NCBI GenBank assembly: GCA_934096805.1
Contig: CAKOMW010000002.1
Location: 217,104 to 281,103, forward strand
Source: an uncultured Bacilli bacterium
Lineage (GTDB): Bacteria > Bacillota_I > Bacilli_A > RF39 > UBA660
DNA length: 64,000 bases
Direction: 5' to 3'
The notes beneath the pieces were generated by a model. It was not told the origin of the DNA, did not search any database, and saw only the letters and a program-made list of their open reading frames with translations. This document shows, in pieces, positions 16,322-25,431 of the stretch. Within the stretch, counting starts at the first letter, position 1, and each line of letters opens with the position of its first letter. The position numbers and the translations under genes were made by a program.

Positions 16322-17719
16322 ATGTATGATGTAATTATAATAGGTGCTGGCCCTGCTGGACTATTCAGTGCCTATGAACTTATTGAAAAAAATAACAAGT
16401 TAAAAGTACTATTATTGGATAAAGGAAAATTCGCAAACAACAGAACATGTCCAATGAATGAAAAAAATATTCCCTGTTGTAACTGCAATCCATGTGCAAT
16501 AATGTCAGGATATGGTGGTGCTGGTACATTCTCAGATGGTAAGCTTAATTTTGTTCCTAAAATCGGAAAATCTGATTTATATAAATATATGGATATTAAA
16601 GACGCCAACGACTTAATAGATGAAACAGAAGAAATCTTTAATAAATTCAATATGAATAGTGACGTTTATCCAAGCAATATGGATGAAGCAAATGAAATAA
16701 AGAAAAGAGTTGCCATTAATGGCGCAAGACTTCTTCTTATAAAACAAAAACACTTAGGATCAGATAAATTACCAACTTATATAAGTGATATGACAAACTA
16801 TTTAAAAGACAAAGGCGTTGTAATAAAAGAACTTTGTAATGTTACAGATATAAAAAGTATAAACAGTGATTTACATGAAGTAATATATACTAATAACAAT
16901 AAAGAAATAACAGAAAAAACAAAAAATGTAATAGTGGCTCCTGGCAGAACCGGTGCAAAATGGGTACAAGAACTCGCTGATAAATACAATATAGATTATA
17001 TTTCACAGAGCATAGAAATAGGCGTAAGAGTTGAAATTAGAAAAGAGATTTTAGAAGACATATGCAAAATTATATATGACCCCACTATATTCATTAAAAC
17101 TGATACATATAGTGATGAAATAAGAACCTTCTGTACCAATCCTGGAGGCTATGTAACAAAAGAAAACTACTATGGCTATATATGTGTAAATGGCCATGCC
17201 TTAAAAGAAAAGAAATCAGATAATTCTAATTTTGCATTCATCTCTAAAGTCACTCTTACCCAACCAATAACAAACACTAGACTATATGGAGAATCTATTG
17301 CCAGAATAGCAAACGTTTTAGGAGACACAAAACCTATTATTCAAACTTTAAAAGACTTAAGAAACGGACGAAGAAGTGAATGGCACAGAATAAATAAAGG
17401 CTTTATAACTCCAACTTTAAAAGATTGTGTTGCAGGAGACCTAGCTTTAGTAATGCCCCATAGAATAATCACAAACATTCTAGAAGGTCTAGAAAAACTT
17501 GATAAAATAATACCAGGAGTAAATAATGATGACACATTATTGTATGGACCAGAAATAAAATTCTTCTCGAATGAAATAACAACAGATAATAAATTCAAAA
17601 TGAAAGACCATAACATTTACTTCATCGGAGATGGTGCAGGTAAAGCTGGTAATATTGTAGCAAGTGCTGCAACAGGATTAGTAGCAGCAAAAGATATATT
17701 AGAAAAATATAACAAATAA
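16322..17719 (+). CDS. FAD-dependent dehydrogenase (COG2509-like)
   Basis: I take the ATG at 16322 as start, as GGTGATAAAA precedes it; a GTG three codons earlier is possible. The 465 residues start with the dinucleotide-binding motif 'DVIIIGAGPAGLFSAYEL'. A cysteine-rich segment follows ('RTCPMNEKNIPCCNCNPCAIMSGYGGAGTFSDGK', quoted here only as its key residues C-P, C-C-N-C, C-A-I). A second FAD motif is 'YFIGDGAGKAGNIVASAATG' near the end. This is the pattern of the 'uncharacterized FAD-dependent dehydrogenase' group. The redox partner is unknown. It is the only long gene on the plus strand between 1 and 32 kb. Confidence 0.82.
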   Translation: MYDVIIIGAGPAGLFSAYELIEKNNKLKVLLLDKGKFANNRTCPMNEKNIPCCNCNPCAIMSGYGGAGTFSDGKLNFVPKIGKSDLYKYMDIKDANDLIDETEEIFNKFNMNSDVYPSNMDEANEIKKRVAINGARLLLIKQKHLGSDKLPTYISDMTNYLKDKGVVIKELCNVTDIKSINSDLHEVIYTNNNKEITEKTKNVIVAPGRTGAKWVQELADKYNIDYISQSIEIGVRVEIRKEILEDICKIIYDPTIFIKTDTYSDEIRTFCTNPGGYVTKENYYGYICVNGHALKEKKSDNSNFAFISKVTLTQPITNTRLYGESIARIANVLGDTKPIIQTLKDLRNGRRSEWHRINKGFITPTLKDCVAGDLALVMPHRIITNILEGLEKLDKIIPGVNNDDTLLYGPEIKFFSNEITTDNKFKMKDHNIYFIGDGAGKAGNIVASAATGLVAAKDILEKYNK

Positions 17720-17744
17720 AAGTGGCCTAAAAAGTCACTTTTAT
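17718..17744 (+). terminator. Terminator of the FAD dehydrogenase gene
   Basis: AAAAGTG (17718-17724) pairs with CACTTTT (17736-17742), followed by ATTAT. It starts inside the last codons of the gene. Confidence 0.65.
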
Positions 17745-17764
17745 TATATTTAAAAAATTGCAAT

Positions 17765-17920
17765 AAAAAAAATCAGAATTACACCAACGAAAAACCTGTT
17801 TTATTACAGGTGGGTACCATATTTTATTCTTTAGGATTTTTATCAATGATAAACATTCAACACCAAATAACTTTCTGGCTCCCTTATCGTTACTTGTACG
17901 GTTTTTACAATTTTGTAACT
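17765..17920 (-). ncRNA. Structured stand-alone RNA, possibly 6S-like
   Basis: The reverse strand carries a promoter (17926-17953), then about 155 bases ending in TGATTTTTTTT. The 5' end GAGTTACA pairs with the 3' TGTAATTC (one G-U). Inside, GGGAGCC can pair with GGTACCC, and TTTATC with GATAAA at the apex. A local ACCTGT/ACAGGT hairpin sits on the 3' side. A rod with a closing stem, a large internal bubble and an own promoter is the 6S RNA plan, but no primary-sequence signature was recognised. There is no long open frame in it. An orphan riboswitch or another small RNA is the alternative. Confidence 0.4.
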
Positions 17921-17925
17921 CTGAT

Positions 17926-17953
17926 ATTATAAATATATCACACCAATTAGCAA
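17926..17953 (-). promoter_or_regulatory. Promoter of the structured RNA
   Basis: Reverse strand TTGCTA (17948-17953), 16-base spacer, TATAAT (17926-17931). The predicted start lies at about 17920, at the first base of the closing stem. Confidence 0.6.
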
Positions 17954-17990
17954 AAGTAAATACGTACGAAAAAACTTTACATTTTTTTAC

Positions 17991-18027
17991 AAAAAAGATT
18001 AGAGTCTGCTCTCTAATCTACTTTTTT
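17991..18027. terminator. Bidirectional intrinsic terminator
   Basis: AGATTAGAG (17996-18004) and CTCTAATCT (18011-18019) form a perfect 9-bp stem. T-runs follow on both strands. It would end transcripts from the LRR gene (reverse strand) and separates them from the structured RNA. Confidence 0.8.
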
Positions 18028-18136
18028 AGCTACCATTTATAGAGCTGGTATCACTCACTTTTTTGGCTGCCATTTATAGAGCTGGCTTCACTCACTTTTT
18101 TAGCTGCCACTTAAGGCTGGCTTCACCTGCTTTTTC
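18021..18136. repeat. Three tandem ~37-base hairpin repeats
   Basis: Two near-identical 37-base units and one shorter variant are each built as T6-AGC-(hairpin)-TCACTCAC on the plus strand. The hairpin arms change together: TACCA/TGGTA in one copy and GCCA/TGGC in the next two. This covariation supports an RNA structure. The unit length is not a multiple of three and stops occur in all frames, so it is not coding. On the reverse strand it is the 3' untranslated region of the LRR gene. Confidence 0.7.
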
Positions 18137-18174
18137 ATTAATAATTAATCAATACTTGTACGTTTATTATCTCT

Positions 18175-19500
18175 CTAAACCCTTACCCATGACGCCTTAG
18201 AATAAGGACCATAAACTTTTTTGCCATTAATAATCTTATAAGCTCTTACTTTATAATAAGTACTTTGTCTAGCCTTTAACTTATACTTAGTATTAGTACT
18301 TAACTTAGTAACACTCTTTACATATTCATATTTCTTTTTGCTCTTATTATATTTATAAAGAGCATATCCGTTAGCACCAGGCACCTTTTTCCATGAGATA
18401 CTTGCTACTCCACTACGATACTTCTTAGCTTTTATTATTGGTTTATTTAACTGTGGCGTAAGCTTTATAGGATTCGAAAAGTTACTATAATATGTTTTCT
18501 TATCAGGTGTAGTTTTATAACTTCTTACTTTAAAATAATATGTATTACCAACAGTAATAGATTTAGTTATACTAATCCCATTCTTACTAGTAGTTCTTGT
18601 AAAATATTCATATTTTTTATTACTTGAATTATATTTATAAACTTCAACACCATCAACATCACCATCTAGTATCCAAGTAAGACTAAGTTTATTATAAGCA
18701 GAAACTGCTCCATAAGAATGTATTAATTCAGGTTGTTCATAATATGAAGAATTTACATACAGTTCTTTACTACCTTTAAAAGTATAATCCTTATTATTTT
18801 CATCCTTAAATTTAAAATATATAACATCTTTATATGGAATTTGTCCATTATCAATAGTAAAATCCGCTTTAGAAAGAGTCTTTGGAATTTTAATTGTATT
18901 AATAAGAGATCCAACCAAAGCATTAGTATTAAGCGTCTCAACATTCGATAAATCCAAACGACTAATAAACATTCCATAAAATGCTTTTTGATCTATTTTT
19001 TTGACTGTATTTGGTATCTTAACATTTATATAATTATAATAAGTTGAAAGACTAGCAACACTAATTAAAGTAGTTTTATCTATTTCTGCCACACCATCAT
19101 TATTAGAATCACTTCTAGAATAGATAAAATTATTCCCTTTAACTGGATTGTTATTAAAAGCCCCATACCCTATTTTTGTTACAGAATTTGGTATATTAAT
19201 ACTGCTTAAATTATTACTAGCAAAAGCAAGAGGACCAATATATTTAATCGTACTAGGAATAACAACACTATCTATCCCATCATTCATAAAAGCTTTGGCA
19301 CCAATTCTCTTAACTGAAATGTTGTCAATCTTTTCTGGTATTTCTACATTCCATGGACACTTAAGACTATAACTCTTATAATTAGTTATTGTTCCTGTAT
19401 CACTATCAAAACCAAAGCACCACGAATTAGTTGAAGCATTTACGTTTAAGGTACCAAAGGAAAAAAAACAAAATGCAAATAAAATTATTATCTTTTTCAT
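18175..19500 (-). CDS. Secreted BspA-like leucine-rich repeat protein with fibronectin-like domains
   Basis: The 441 residues begin with a signal peptide (MKKIIILFAFCFFSFGTLNV) that ends near residue 23. BspA-type LRR_5 repeats follow (about 55-230): 'IGAKAFMNDGIDSVVIPSTI', 'KIGYGAFNNNP', 'IPNTVKKIDQKAFYGM'. The C-terminal part has two fibronectin III-like modules (about 255-345 and 350-441) with 'LSLTWILDGDVDGVEVYKYN' and 'ASISWKKVPGANGYALYKYN'. Such proteins act outside the cell, often in adhesion. No LPxTG or other anchor is visible. The FN3-like module type is shared with the secreted propeller protein at 36593-38161. Confidence 0.8.
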   Translation of the reverse strand: MKKIIILFAFCFFSFGTLNVNASTNSWCFGFDSDTGTITNYKSYSLKCPWNVEIPEKIDNISVKRIGAKAFMNDGIDSVVIPSTIKYIGPLAFASNNLSSINIPNSVTKIGYGAFNNNPVKGNNFIYSRSDSNNDGVAEIDKTTLISVASLSTYYNYINVKIPNTVKKIDQKAFYGMFISRLDLSNVETLNTNALVGSLINTIKIPKTLSKADFTIDNGQIPYKDVIYFKFKDENNKDYTFKGSKELYVNSSYYEQPELIHSYGAVSAYNKLSLTWILDGDVDGVEVYKYNSSNKKYEYFTRTTSKNGISITKSITVGNTYYFKVRSYKTTPDKKTYYSNFSNPIKLTPQLNKPIIKAKKYRSGVASISWKKVPGANGYALYKYNKSKKKYEYVKSVTKLSTNTKYKLKARQSTYYKVRAYKIINGKKVYGPYSKASWVRV

Positions 19501-19523
19501 ATTTATACCTCCATTATGATTAC

Positions 19524-19552
19524 ATAATACTATTTTTTTTGTTTGTTGTCTA
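19524..19552 (-). promoter_or_regulatory. Promoter of the LRR gene
   Basis: Reverse strand TAGACA (19547-19552), 17-base spacer, TATTAT (19524-19529), followed by a GGAGG ribosome site. Confidence 0.6.
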
Positions 19553-19569
19553 TTCTTTTTTTTAATCTT

Positions 19570-20364
19570 TTAATAATTGTCTGTAAAAAAGATTCTTTTA
19601 TCTTTTGTTTTATAACCAATAATTGCATCTAAATTGACATTATAACTGCTTCTTAGAATATGAATATCAATGTTTTTATCTATTTTTCTTAAGTTAGCAA
19701 TTAACTCTTTTATTTCATGTCTTTTACCTACCTGTTTTTTTGTGACAGTACAAGCACAGTCTAAAAACGAAAGATTACAATATTTTTTCCAAGAAATAAT
19801 ATCTTCTTCTTTCACATAATAAAGAGGTCTAATAAGTTCCATATTAGAAAAATTAGTACTTTTTAACTTAGGCATCATTGCCTTATATTCACCTGCATAA
19901 ATAATATTTAATAAAATAGTTTCAATAGCGTCATCAAAATGATGTCCCAAAGCTATTTTATTACAACCTAGTTCTTGTGCTTTTGCATATAAAAAACCCC
20001 TTCTTTTCCTAGCACACAAATAACACATGGAATCTGTATTCTTTATATCATCAAAAATATTACTATCAAATATTAAAGCATTTATACCTAACTTATTTAA
20101 GTTTTCTTTTATTAAATCAAGATTTCTTTTTTCATATCCAGGATTCATGACTAAAAAAATCAAATCAAAAGTATATTTGCTGTGTTTTTGTAACTCTTGC
20201 ATACATTTTGCAAGAAGAAAAGAGTCTTTCCCTCCAGATATACAAACTGCAATTTTGTCGCCATCTTCTACCATGTTAAACTCTTTTATTCCCTTTAAAA
20301 ATCTTCCAAATATTTTACTTTTATATTTTTTTATTATACTTCTTTCAATATCTTTTAAATCCAT
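19570..20364 (-). CDS. PP-loop tRNA thiolation enzyme, TtcA-like
   Basis: The start is at the ATG at 20364 (MDLKDIERSI), after AAGGAATAGT and one base past the hisS stop. The long upstream extension in this frame overlaps hisS and is not credible. About 264 residues. The ATP-pyrophosphatase loop is 'CISGGKDSFLLAKCM'. A CxxC pair lies in 'CYLCARKRRGFLYAKA', the iron-sulfur pattern of TtcA, and 'LGHHFDDAIETILLN' follows. A further 'DCACTVTKKQVGKRHEIK' lies where TtcA has its third cysteine region. The family makes 2-thiocytidine 32 in tRNA. The exact tRNA position modified is uncertain. Confidence 0.72.
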   Translation of the reverse strand: MDLKDIERSIIKKYKSKIFGRFLKGIKEFNMVEDGDKIAVCISGGKDSFLLAKCMQELQKHSKYTFDLIFLVMNPGYEKRNLDLIKENLNKLGINALIFDSNIFDDIKNTDSMCYLCARKRRGFLYAKAQELGCNKIALGHHFDDAIETILLNIIYAGEYKAMMPKLKSTNFSNMELIRPLYYVKEEDIISWKKYCNLSFLDCACTVTKKQVGKRHEIKELIANLRKIDKNIDIHILRSSYNVNLDAIIGYKTKDKRIFFTDNY

Positions 20365-20365
20365 A

Positions 20366-21709
20366 CTATTCCTTACAATTACAGTGTCCATGAGAGTCAC
20401 AATCATCATCACAGGTACAATCATCCCCACAAGTGCAATCATCATCTAATTTTTCAAATAAATAGTTTATAACCATTTCATTTGCCACTTGTTCTTCTTC
20501 TTTGGTTTTCATATTCTTAATAGTTAAGTATCCCTCATTAAGTTCAGATTCCCCGATTATAATAACAAATTTAGACTTTAATTTTTCTGCTTGTTTAAAA
20601 TTCGATTTAATACTACGATTTAGATAATCTATTTCTGATTTTATTCCTAGTATTCTAAGAGCACTTAATAAAGCAAACGAAATTTCCTTTTGTTCTTGTT
20701 CAACAGGAATGATATAACAATCTAAAGCATCATCTTCCACTAGTGAAATATTTTCATAAGAAAGAGCTGTAAGAAGACGTTCTACTCCAATTGCAAAACC
20801 AACACCAGGAGTATCTGGTCCATTTAAAGTCTTTACTAAGTTATCATACCTTCCACCACCACACATGACATTGGCACTGCCGAAGCCCTCAACCATTGCT
20901 TCTATTTCAAAAACAGTATGAGTATAATAATCAAGGCCCCTAACAATACTGTGATCAACACTATACTCTATTTCTAAAGCATCAAGATATTTTAAAACAT
21001 TGTTAAAGTGTTCTTTACTTGCATCGTTTAAATAATCAAGTGTCTTTGGAACATTTTTTAAAACATCACTATCTTTATCTACTTTACAATCAAGTATTCT
21101 TAATGGATTCTTCTTATATCTATTCTTACAATCATCACATAAAGTAGCAATATGTGGTTCTAAATATTTCAACAAAGCATTACGATATAGCTCACGAGAT
21201 TCATTATCCCCAAGTGTATTAATATTTACTTTAATTCCTTTCAAACCAAGCATTTTAAATAAAGTAGTAGCAACACTTATTACTTCAGCATCCAACATAG
21301 CATCACTACTTCCAAGAGCCTCTACTCCAAATTGCATGAATTCTCTATACCTTCCTGATTGAGGTCTTTCATAGCGATACATTGGCCCAAAGTAATAAAA
21401 CTTTTTAGGATTTACTTGATCATTTGCCATTTTATTCTCGATATAACTTCTTATAACACCAGCTGTGCCTTCTGGACGAAGAGTCATGTTTCTATCTCCT
21501 CTATCCTTAAAATCATACGTTTCTTTAGTCACTATATCAGTAGAAGTACCAACTCCTCTATGAAATAACTCTGAAGATTCAAAAAGTGGAGTTTTAATAT
21601 ACTCATAATTAAACTTATCCATTAATTCTTCAATAAAATTTCTTAAACAAACAACCTCTTTCCCCTTACTACCATACAAATCATATGTTCCTTTTGGTTT
21701 ATTTATCAT
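20366..21709 (-). CDS. hisS: Histidyl-tRNA synthetase with Cys/Asp-rich tail
   Basis: The 447-residue class II synthetase has motif 2 'LRPEGTAGVIRSYIEN', the histidine-specific 'RGLDYYTHTVFEI' and motif 3 'FAIGVERLLTAL', then an anticodon-binding domain. After the normal end ('NEMVINYLFEKL') there is an extra tail of about 27 residues with 'DDDCTCGDDCTCDDDCDSHG' and 'HCNCKE'. The tail has seven cysteines spaced C-x-C, plus acidic residues and His. It looks like a metal-binding appendix and is not part of canonical HisS. The gene lies one base upstream of the TtcA-like gene. Confidence 0.93.
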   Translation of the reverse strand: MINKPKGTYDLYGSKGKEVVCLRNFIEELMDKFNYEYIKTPLFESSELFHRGVGTSTDIVTKETYDFKDRGDRNMTLRPEGTAGVIRSYIENKMANDQVNPKKFYYFGPMYRYERPQSGRYREFMQFGVEALGSSDAMLDAEVISVATTLFKMLGLKGIKVNINTLGDNESRELYRNALLKYLEPHIATLCDDCKNRYKKNPLRILDCKVDKDSDVLKNVPKTLDYLNDASKEHFNNVLKYLDALEIEYSVDHSIVRGLDYYTHTVFEIEAMVEGFGSANVMCGGGRYDNLVKTLNGPDTPGVGFAIGVERLLTALSYENISLVEDDALDCYIIPVEQEQKEISFALLSALRILGIKSEIDYLNRSIKSNFKQAEKLKSKFVIIIGESELNEGYLTIKNMKTKEEEQVANEMVINYLFEKLDDDCTCGDDCTCDDDCDSHGHCNCKE

Positions 21710-21727
21710 AAATTCACTCCCTTTTTA

Positions 21728-22174
21728 TTAATGTTTTTCTTGTTTTATTACTCTTTGATAATACTTTTCTAAATCTATTCCAACACTATCTTCATTAGTG
21801 ATATTTGGTATTAAAGAATTAAATTGTTGAAGAGCATAAATAAAAGTACTCTTGCAGCCAATTAATGAGGGATTAGCATAATCTTTTCCATTTATTTTAG
21901 ACTTTATTCCCTTAAAAGTATTAAGTATATAAGTAAGACCTTTATCATTTATTTCCATTTCCATTAATCTATCCTCAAAAGTTGATACAAAATGAATCAA
22001 ACTATATCTTTTGTCTTCACCATATACACTAAAAAAAGTTTCTTCTGAATATAAACTTGGCTTAGTACCATGGTACACAATATAGTTAGTATTACCCATC
22101 AAATCAGATATTTGTTCTGCATATAGGAACTCTAAATCATTTCTGTTAATTATCATTTTTCTTGTTATAATCAT
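21728..22174 (-). CDS. Unknown small cytoplasmic protein
   Basis: The 148-residue frame starts after AGGAGGGATATT. It has no signal or membrane segment. It contains 'NTNYIVYHGTKPSLYSEETF' and 'GLTYILNTFKGIKSKINGKD'. I do not recognise a family. It is encoded between dnaE and hisS with short gaps and may be co-transcribed with them. Confidence 0.55.
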   Translation of the reverse strand: MIITRKMIINRNDLEFLYAEQISDLMGNTNYIVYHGTKPSLYSEETFFSVYGEDKRYSLIHFVSTFEDRLMEMEINDKGLTYILNTFKGIKSKINGKDYANPSLIGCKSTFIYALQQFNSLIPNITNEDSVGIDLEKYYQRVIKQEKH

Positions 22175-22222
22175 AATATCCCTCCTAGAATGCCATTATT
22201 ATATTAAAAATTATTTAAAAAG

Positions 22223-25144
22223 TCAATGTTTTAGTACTTCTATTTCATTAGCTATAAGTTGATAAGTATCAAATCTTCTTTCAACCCTACCTGATATTTT
22301 TAAAATATCATTTTTCTTTACACTATACTTCTTATACATATCAGGAAACAATGTTATACTCACTGTTCCAGTATTATCACTACCAGTAATAAAAGACATC
22401 GTATCACCCTTTTTAGTTAACACTTCTTTCACTTTATCAATCGAAGCAATAATATCTATATTCTTATTATGAAAGTTTTTTATATTAGAAATATCTATTA
22501 TATTTTTATAACTTAATTTATACTTTTCCGTCTTATGCGAAGTCAAATATATTCCAAATAGTTCTTTTTCTTTTTCCAATATTTCATCTATATCAAGCTC
22601 ATCGTATATAGTTATATTAGGCTTTGGTACTACAGATTCCTCTAACTCACTAATTAGATAAATATAATTTTCAATACTATCAATATTATTTAATAAAGTA
22701 TTAATATTATAAAAACAATCTAAGCTATGAGAGTATATAAGAGATTCTAATACTTTTTTATTATTTATTTTTTTGAAATTTCTTTTCATAAAATCAAAAA
22801 TATCTGTATATCCTTCTTTTCTTTCTTCAAATATATAGTTTGAAATTACACCCCCAATATTTCTAATACTAGCAAGCGGAAACATTATCCCCTCTTTTGT
22901 TACTTTAAATTTGTAATCACTACTTTGATTAACATCTGGAGGAAGTATTTTAATCCCAAGTTTTTTTACTTCATTTGTATATTCCTTTAGCTTTACTTCA
23001 CTTCCAATTACTCCCTTTAAAAGACTAGCATAAAAATATTTAGGAAAATAGTATTTCAAATAAGCCATTTTATAAGCCACAATTGAATAAGAAACTGAAT
23101 GACTCTTGTTAAAACCATAATTAGCAAACTTCAAAATTAAATCAAACACTTTAGAGGCAATTTCTTTACTATAACCATTCTCTATAGACTTTTTAATAAA
23201 CTTGTCTTCTTCTTGTTTTAAAACATCATATTTCTTTTTGCTCATAGCTCTTCTTAAAATGTCAGCTTCTCCAAGTGTATAACCAGCAAGAGTTCTGGCA
23301 ATTAGCATTATTTGTTCTTGATAAACAATAATGCCATAAGTATCTTTCAATATATCATATAAACTATCATCAATGTAATCTATCTTTTCTTTTCCTTCTT
23401 TTCTTTTTATATAAGATGGAATATTTAAAGCAGGACCAGGTCTAAAAAGAGCGATCGCAGCACACAAATCATTAAAATTTTCTGGTTTTAAATCACATAA
23501 AAATTTCTTCATACCTTCACTTTCAAATTGAAATATTCCAGTAGTATCACCCTTTTTAAATAGTTCCATTACTTTAGAATCATCAATAGGAATTTTACTA
23601 AAACTAATTGAAAGGTTTAAATCTTTGTTTATATCAGATATTATGTCATCAATAATTGAAAGGTTTTTAATACCTAAAAAATCCATTTTTATAAGGCCTA
23701 GTTCTTCAAGATATTCCATAGTATATTCGGTTAAGTACATATCCTCACTACTGCTTTTTATTATTGGTAACACCTCATAAAGAGGTTTATAGCTTATTAC
23801 TATTCCTGCAGCATGAATACTAGTATGTCTTTTATTACCTTCAATTTTATTTACTATGTTATATAAAAGTTTGTTCTTAGAAGAATCAAAAATAAATTTA
23901 TAAATATCTCTATCTCTATTTACTAATTCTTTTAATGATTCTTTAAATTTTAGCTTTTTACATATATAATCTATATCCTTTGTATCAATATTTAAAGTCC
24001 GTCCTATGTCTCTTACTGCTTGACGACCTCCAAGAGTCCCAAATGTAATGATACCAGAAACATTATCATTACCATATTTTTCTCTTACATAGTTGATTAC
24101 TTCATCTCTTTTATTATCTGGGAAATCAGTATCGATATCTGGCATAGTTATTCTCTCAGGATTCAAAAATCTCTCGAATAGTAAGTTATATTTAATAGGG
24201 TCAACATCAGTAATACCTAAACAATATGATACAAGAGAACCCGCAGCCGAACCTCTTCCTGGTCCCACTAAAATATTGTTTAGTTTAGCATATTTTATAT
24301 AGTCATAAACAACAAGAAAATAGTCTTCAAAATGCATTTTTAAAATTATATCAAGCTCATAGTTAAGTCTTGACAAATACTCTTCAGTAACATGATTAGA
24401 AAGCCTTCGATAAAGACCTTTTAAAGATAATTCTTTCAAATATTTTTTAGAATCAGCAACATCATATTTAGGCATATAAAGCTTTTTTGTAAAAGAAACA
24501 TTGCACAAATCACTTATTTTATTAGTATTATTTAAAGTATCAATGCTAAAATTATTTATTAAATCATCATATTGATACAAATGATTATTTTGATAAGTAA
24601 AATTAATACCATCATTAATTGTTTTACCATTTTTTATCATTAAAAGATACGGAAGATATTTATATTCGTATTCCTCTAAATAAAGAGTTTTATTTATATA
24701 AACAAGTTCAAATTCATTAAAATTATACTCTTCTTTCTTAGAAGAAACACCAATATAAATATAATTAAAATAAGACTTATAGAAAAGATAATCTTCTTTA
24801 TTAAAAACAATACATATTAAATTATCTTTATAAAGTGATAAATCCTCTAAGGTAAGATCTCTTTCATTTTTAATTGTTTCAATTCTTACTAAATTATGAT
24901 AGCCATCTTCATTCATTGCATATAAAAGAAGTTTACTGTTATCACAAAGTACTTCTAATCCAATAATAGGCTTTATATTATTTTTAGATAATTTATTTAT
25001 AAATTCCATAGTTCCATAAAGATTATCATCACATATTGCACAGGAAGTAATATTTAATTTTTTAAGTTTAGGTATTAAATCATCTATTTTTACAAGACTA
25101 TTAAGTAAACTATAATCAGTCTTAATATATAGTGGTGTATACAT
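22223..25144 (-). CDS. dnaE: DNA polymerase III alpha subunit, DnaE type
   Basis: At 973 residues it is on the short side for DnaE. The polymerase core shows 'VGPGRGSAAGSLVSYCLGIT' and the catalytic aspartates in 'PDIDTDFPD'. A helix-hairpin-helix region follows, then a C-terminal OB fold ('DILKISGRVERRFDTYQLIA'). The N-terminal PHP domain starts MYTPLYIKTDYSLLNSLVKI, where active PHP domains have 'HxHYS'; the metal-ligand histidines are missing, so no PHP phosphatase or exonuclease activity is expected. In Firmicutes DnaE extends primers before hand-off to PolC, also present here. Confidence 0.95.
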   Translation of the reverse strand: MYTPLYIKTDYSLLNSLVKIDDLIPKLKKLNITSCAICDDNLYGTMEFINKLSKNNIKPIIGLEVLCDNSKLLLYAMNEDGYHNLVRIETIKNERDLTLEDLSLYKDNLICIVFNKEDYLFYKSYFNYIYIGVSSKKEEYNFNEFELVYINKTLYLEEYEYKYLPYLLMIKNGKTINDGINFTYQNNHLYQYDDLINNFSIDTLNNTNKISDLCNVSFTKKLYMPKYDVADSKKYLKELSLKGLYRRLSNHVTEEYLSRLNYELDIILKMHFEDYFLVVYDYIKYAKLNNILVGPGRGSAAGSLVSYCLGITDVDPIKYNLLFERFLNPERITMPDIDTDFPDNKRDEVINYVREKYGNDNVSGIITFGTLGGRQAVRDIGRTLNIDTKDIDYICKKLKFKESLKELVNRDRDIYKFIFDSSKNKLLYNIVNKIEGNKRHTSIHAAGIVISYKPLYEVLPIIKSSSEDMYLTEYTMEYLEELGLIKMDFLGIKNLSIIDDIISDINKDLNLSISFSKIPIDDSKVMELFKKGDTTGIFQFESEGMKKFLCDLKPENFNDLCAAIALFRPGPALNIPSYIKRKEGKEKIDYIDDSLYDILKDTYGIIVYQEQIMLIARTLAGYTLGEADILRRAMSKKKYDVLKQEEDKFIKKSIENGYSKEIASKVFDLILKFANYGFNKSHSVSYSIVAYKMAYLKYYFPKYFYASLLKGVIGSEVKLKEYTNEVKKLGIKILPPDVNQSSDYKFKVTKEGIMFPLASIRNIGGVISNYIFEERKEGYTDIFDFMKRNFKKINNKKVLESLIYSHSLDCFYNINTLLNNIDSIENYIYLISELEESVVPKPNITIYDELDIDEILEKEKELFGIYLTSHKTEKYKLSYKNIIDISNIKNFHNKNIDIIASIDKVKEVLTKKGDTMSFITGSDNTGTVSITLFPDMYKKYSVKKNDILKISGRVERRFDTYQLIANEIEVLKH

Positions 25145-25182
25145 AATATTACCTCCTTATAAATATATTTTATCATAAAAAG

Positions 25183-25212
25183 TTGACTTATTGGAATAAA
25201 ATATGATAGAAT
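25183..25212 (+). promoter_or_regulatory. Promoter of the L28-like gene
   Basis: TTGACT (25183-25188), 18-base spacer, TAGAAT (25207-25212). A strong GGAGGG ribosome site follows at 25231. Confidence 0.65.
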
Positions 25213-25242
25213 TATAATGCTTATTAAAAAGGAGGGATTAAC

Positions 25243-25413
25243 ATGGCTAAAAATTTATCAAATAGAAAACCTAATATGAAAAATCTTCGTCCAAATTGTT
25301 TGAAAAAGACTATTAAAAAACAAGGACTAAATTTACAAGTAGTAACTTTAGATAATGGTGAAAAAGTAAGAGTTTCAGTAAAAGAAGCAAGAACAATGAG
25401 AAAGGCTTGCTAA
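25243..25413 (+). CDS. rpmB: Ribosomal protein L28-like
   Basis: This 56-residue frame starts MAKNLSNRKPNMKNLRPNCL. Its second half 'LNLQVVTLDNGEKVRVSVKE' and 'ARTMRKAC' aligns with the conserved end of L28 ('ANLQKVRI...NGKPKKVYVSARALKSGK'). The usual N-terminal cysteine motifs are not preserved, so it is either a divergent zinc-free L28 or a relative. A GGAGGG site, a promoter and an adjacent terminator support real, strong expression of a short single-gene unit. Confidence 0.75.
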   Translation: MAKNLSNRKPNMKNLRPNCLKKTIKKQGLNLQVVTLDNGEKVRVSVKEARTMRKAC

Positions 25414-25431
25414 GTAAAAAAGAATCAAAAG

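Noticed and set aside
18021..18136. CRISPR-like array
   Set aside because: The units are contiguous hairpins without unique spacers, only three copies, and no cas genes are near.
19570..20445. Longer TtcA-like protein starting MMIALVGMIVPV
   Set aside because: The extension lies over the cysteine tail of hisS in another frame; the ATG at 20364 has a good ribosome site.
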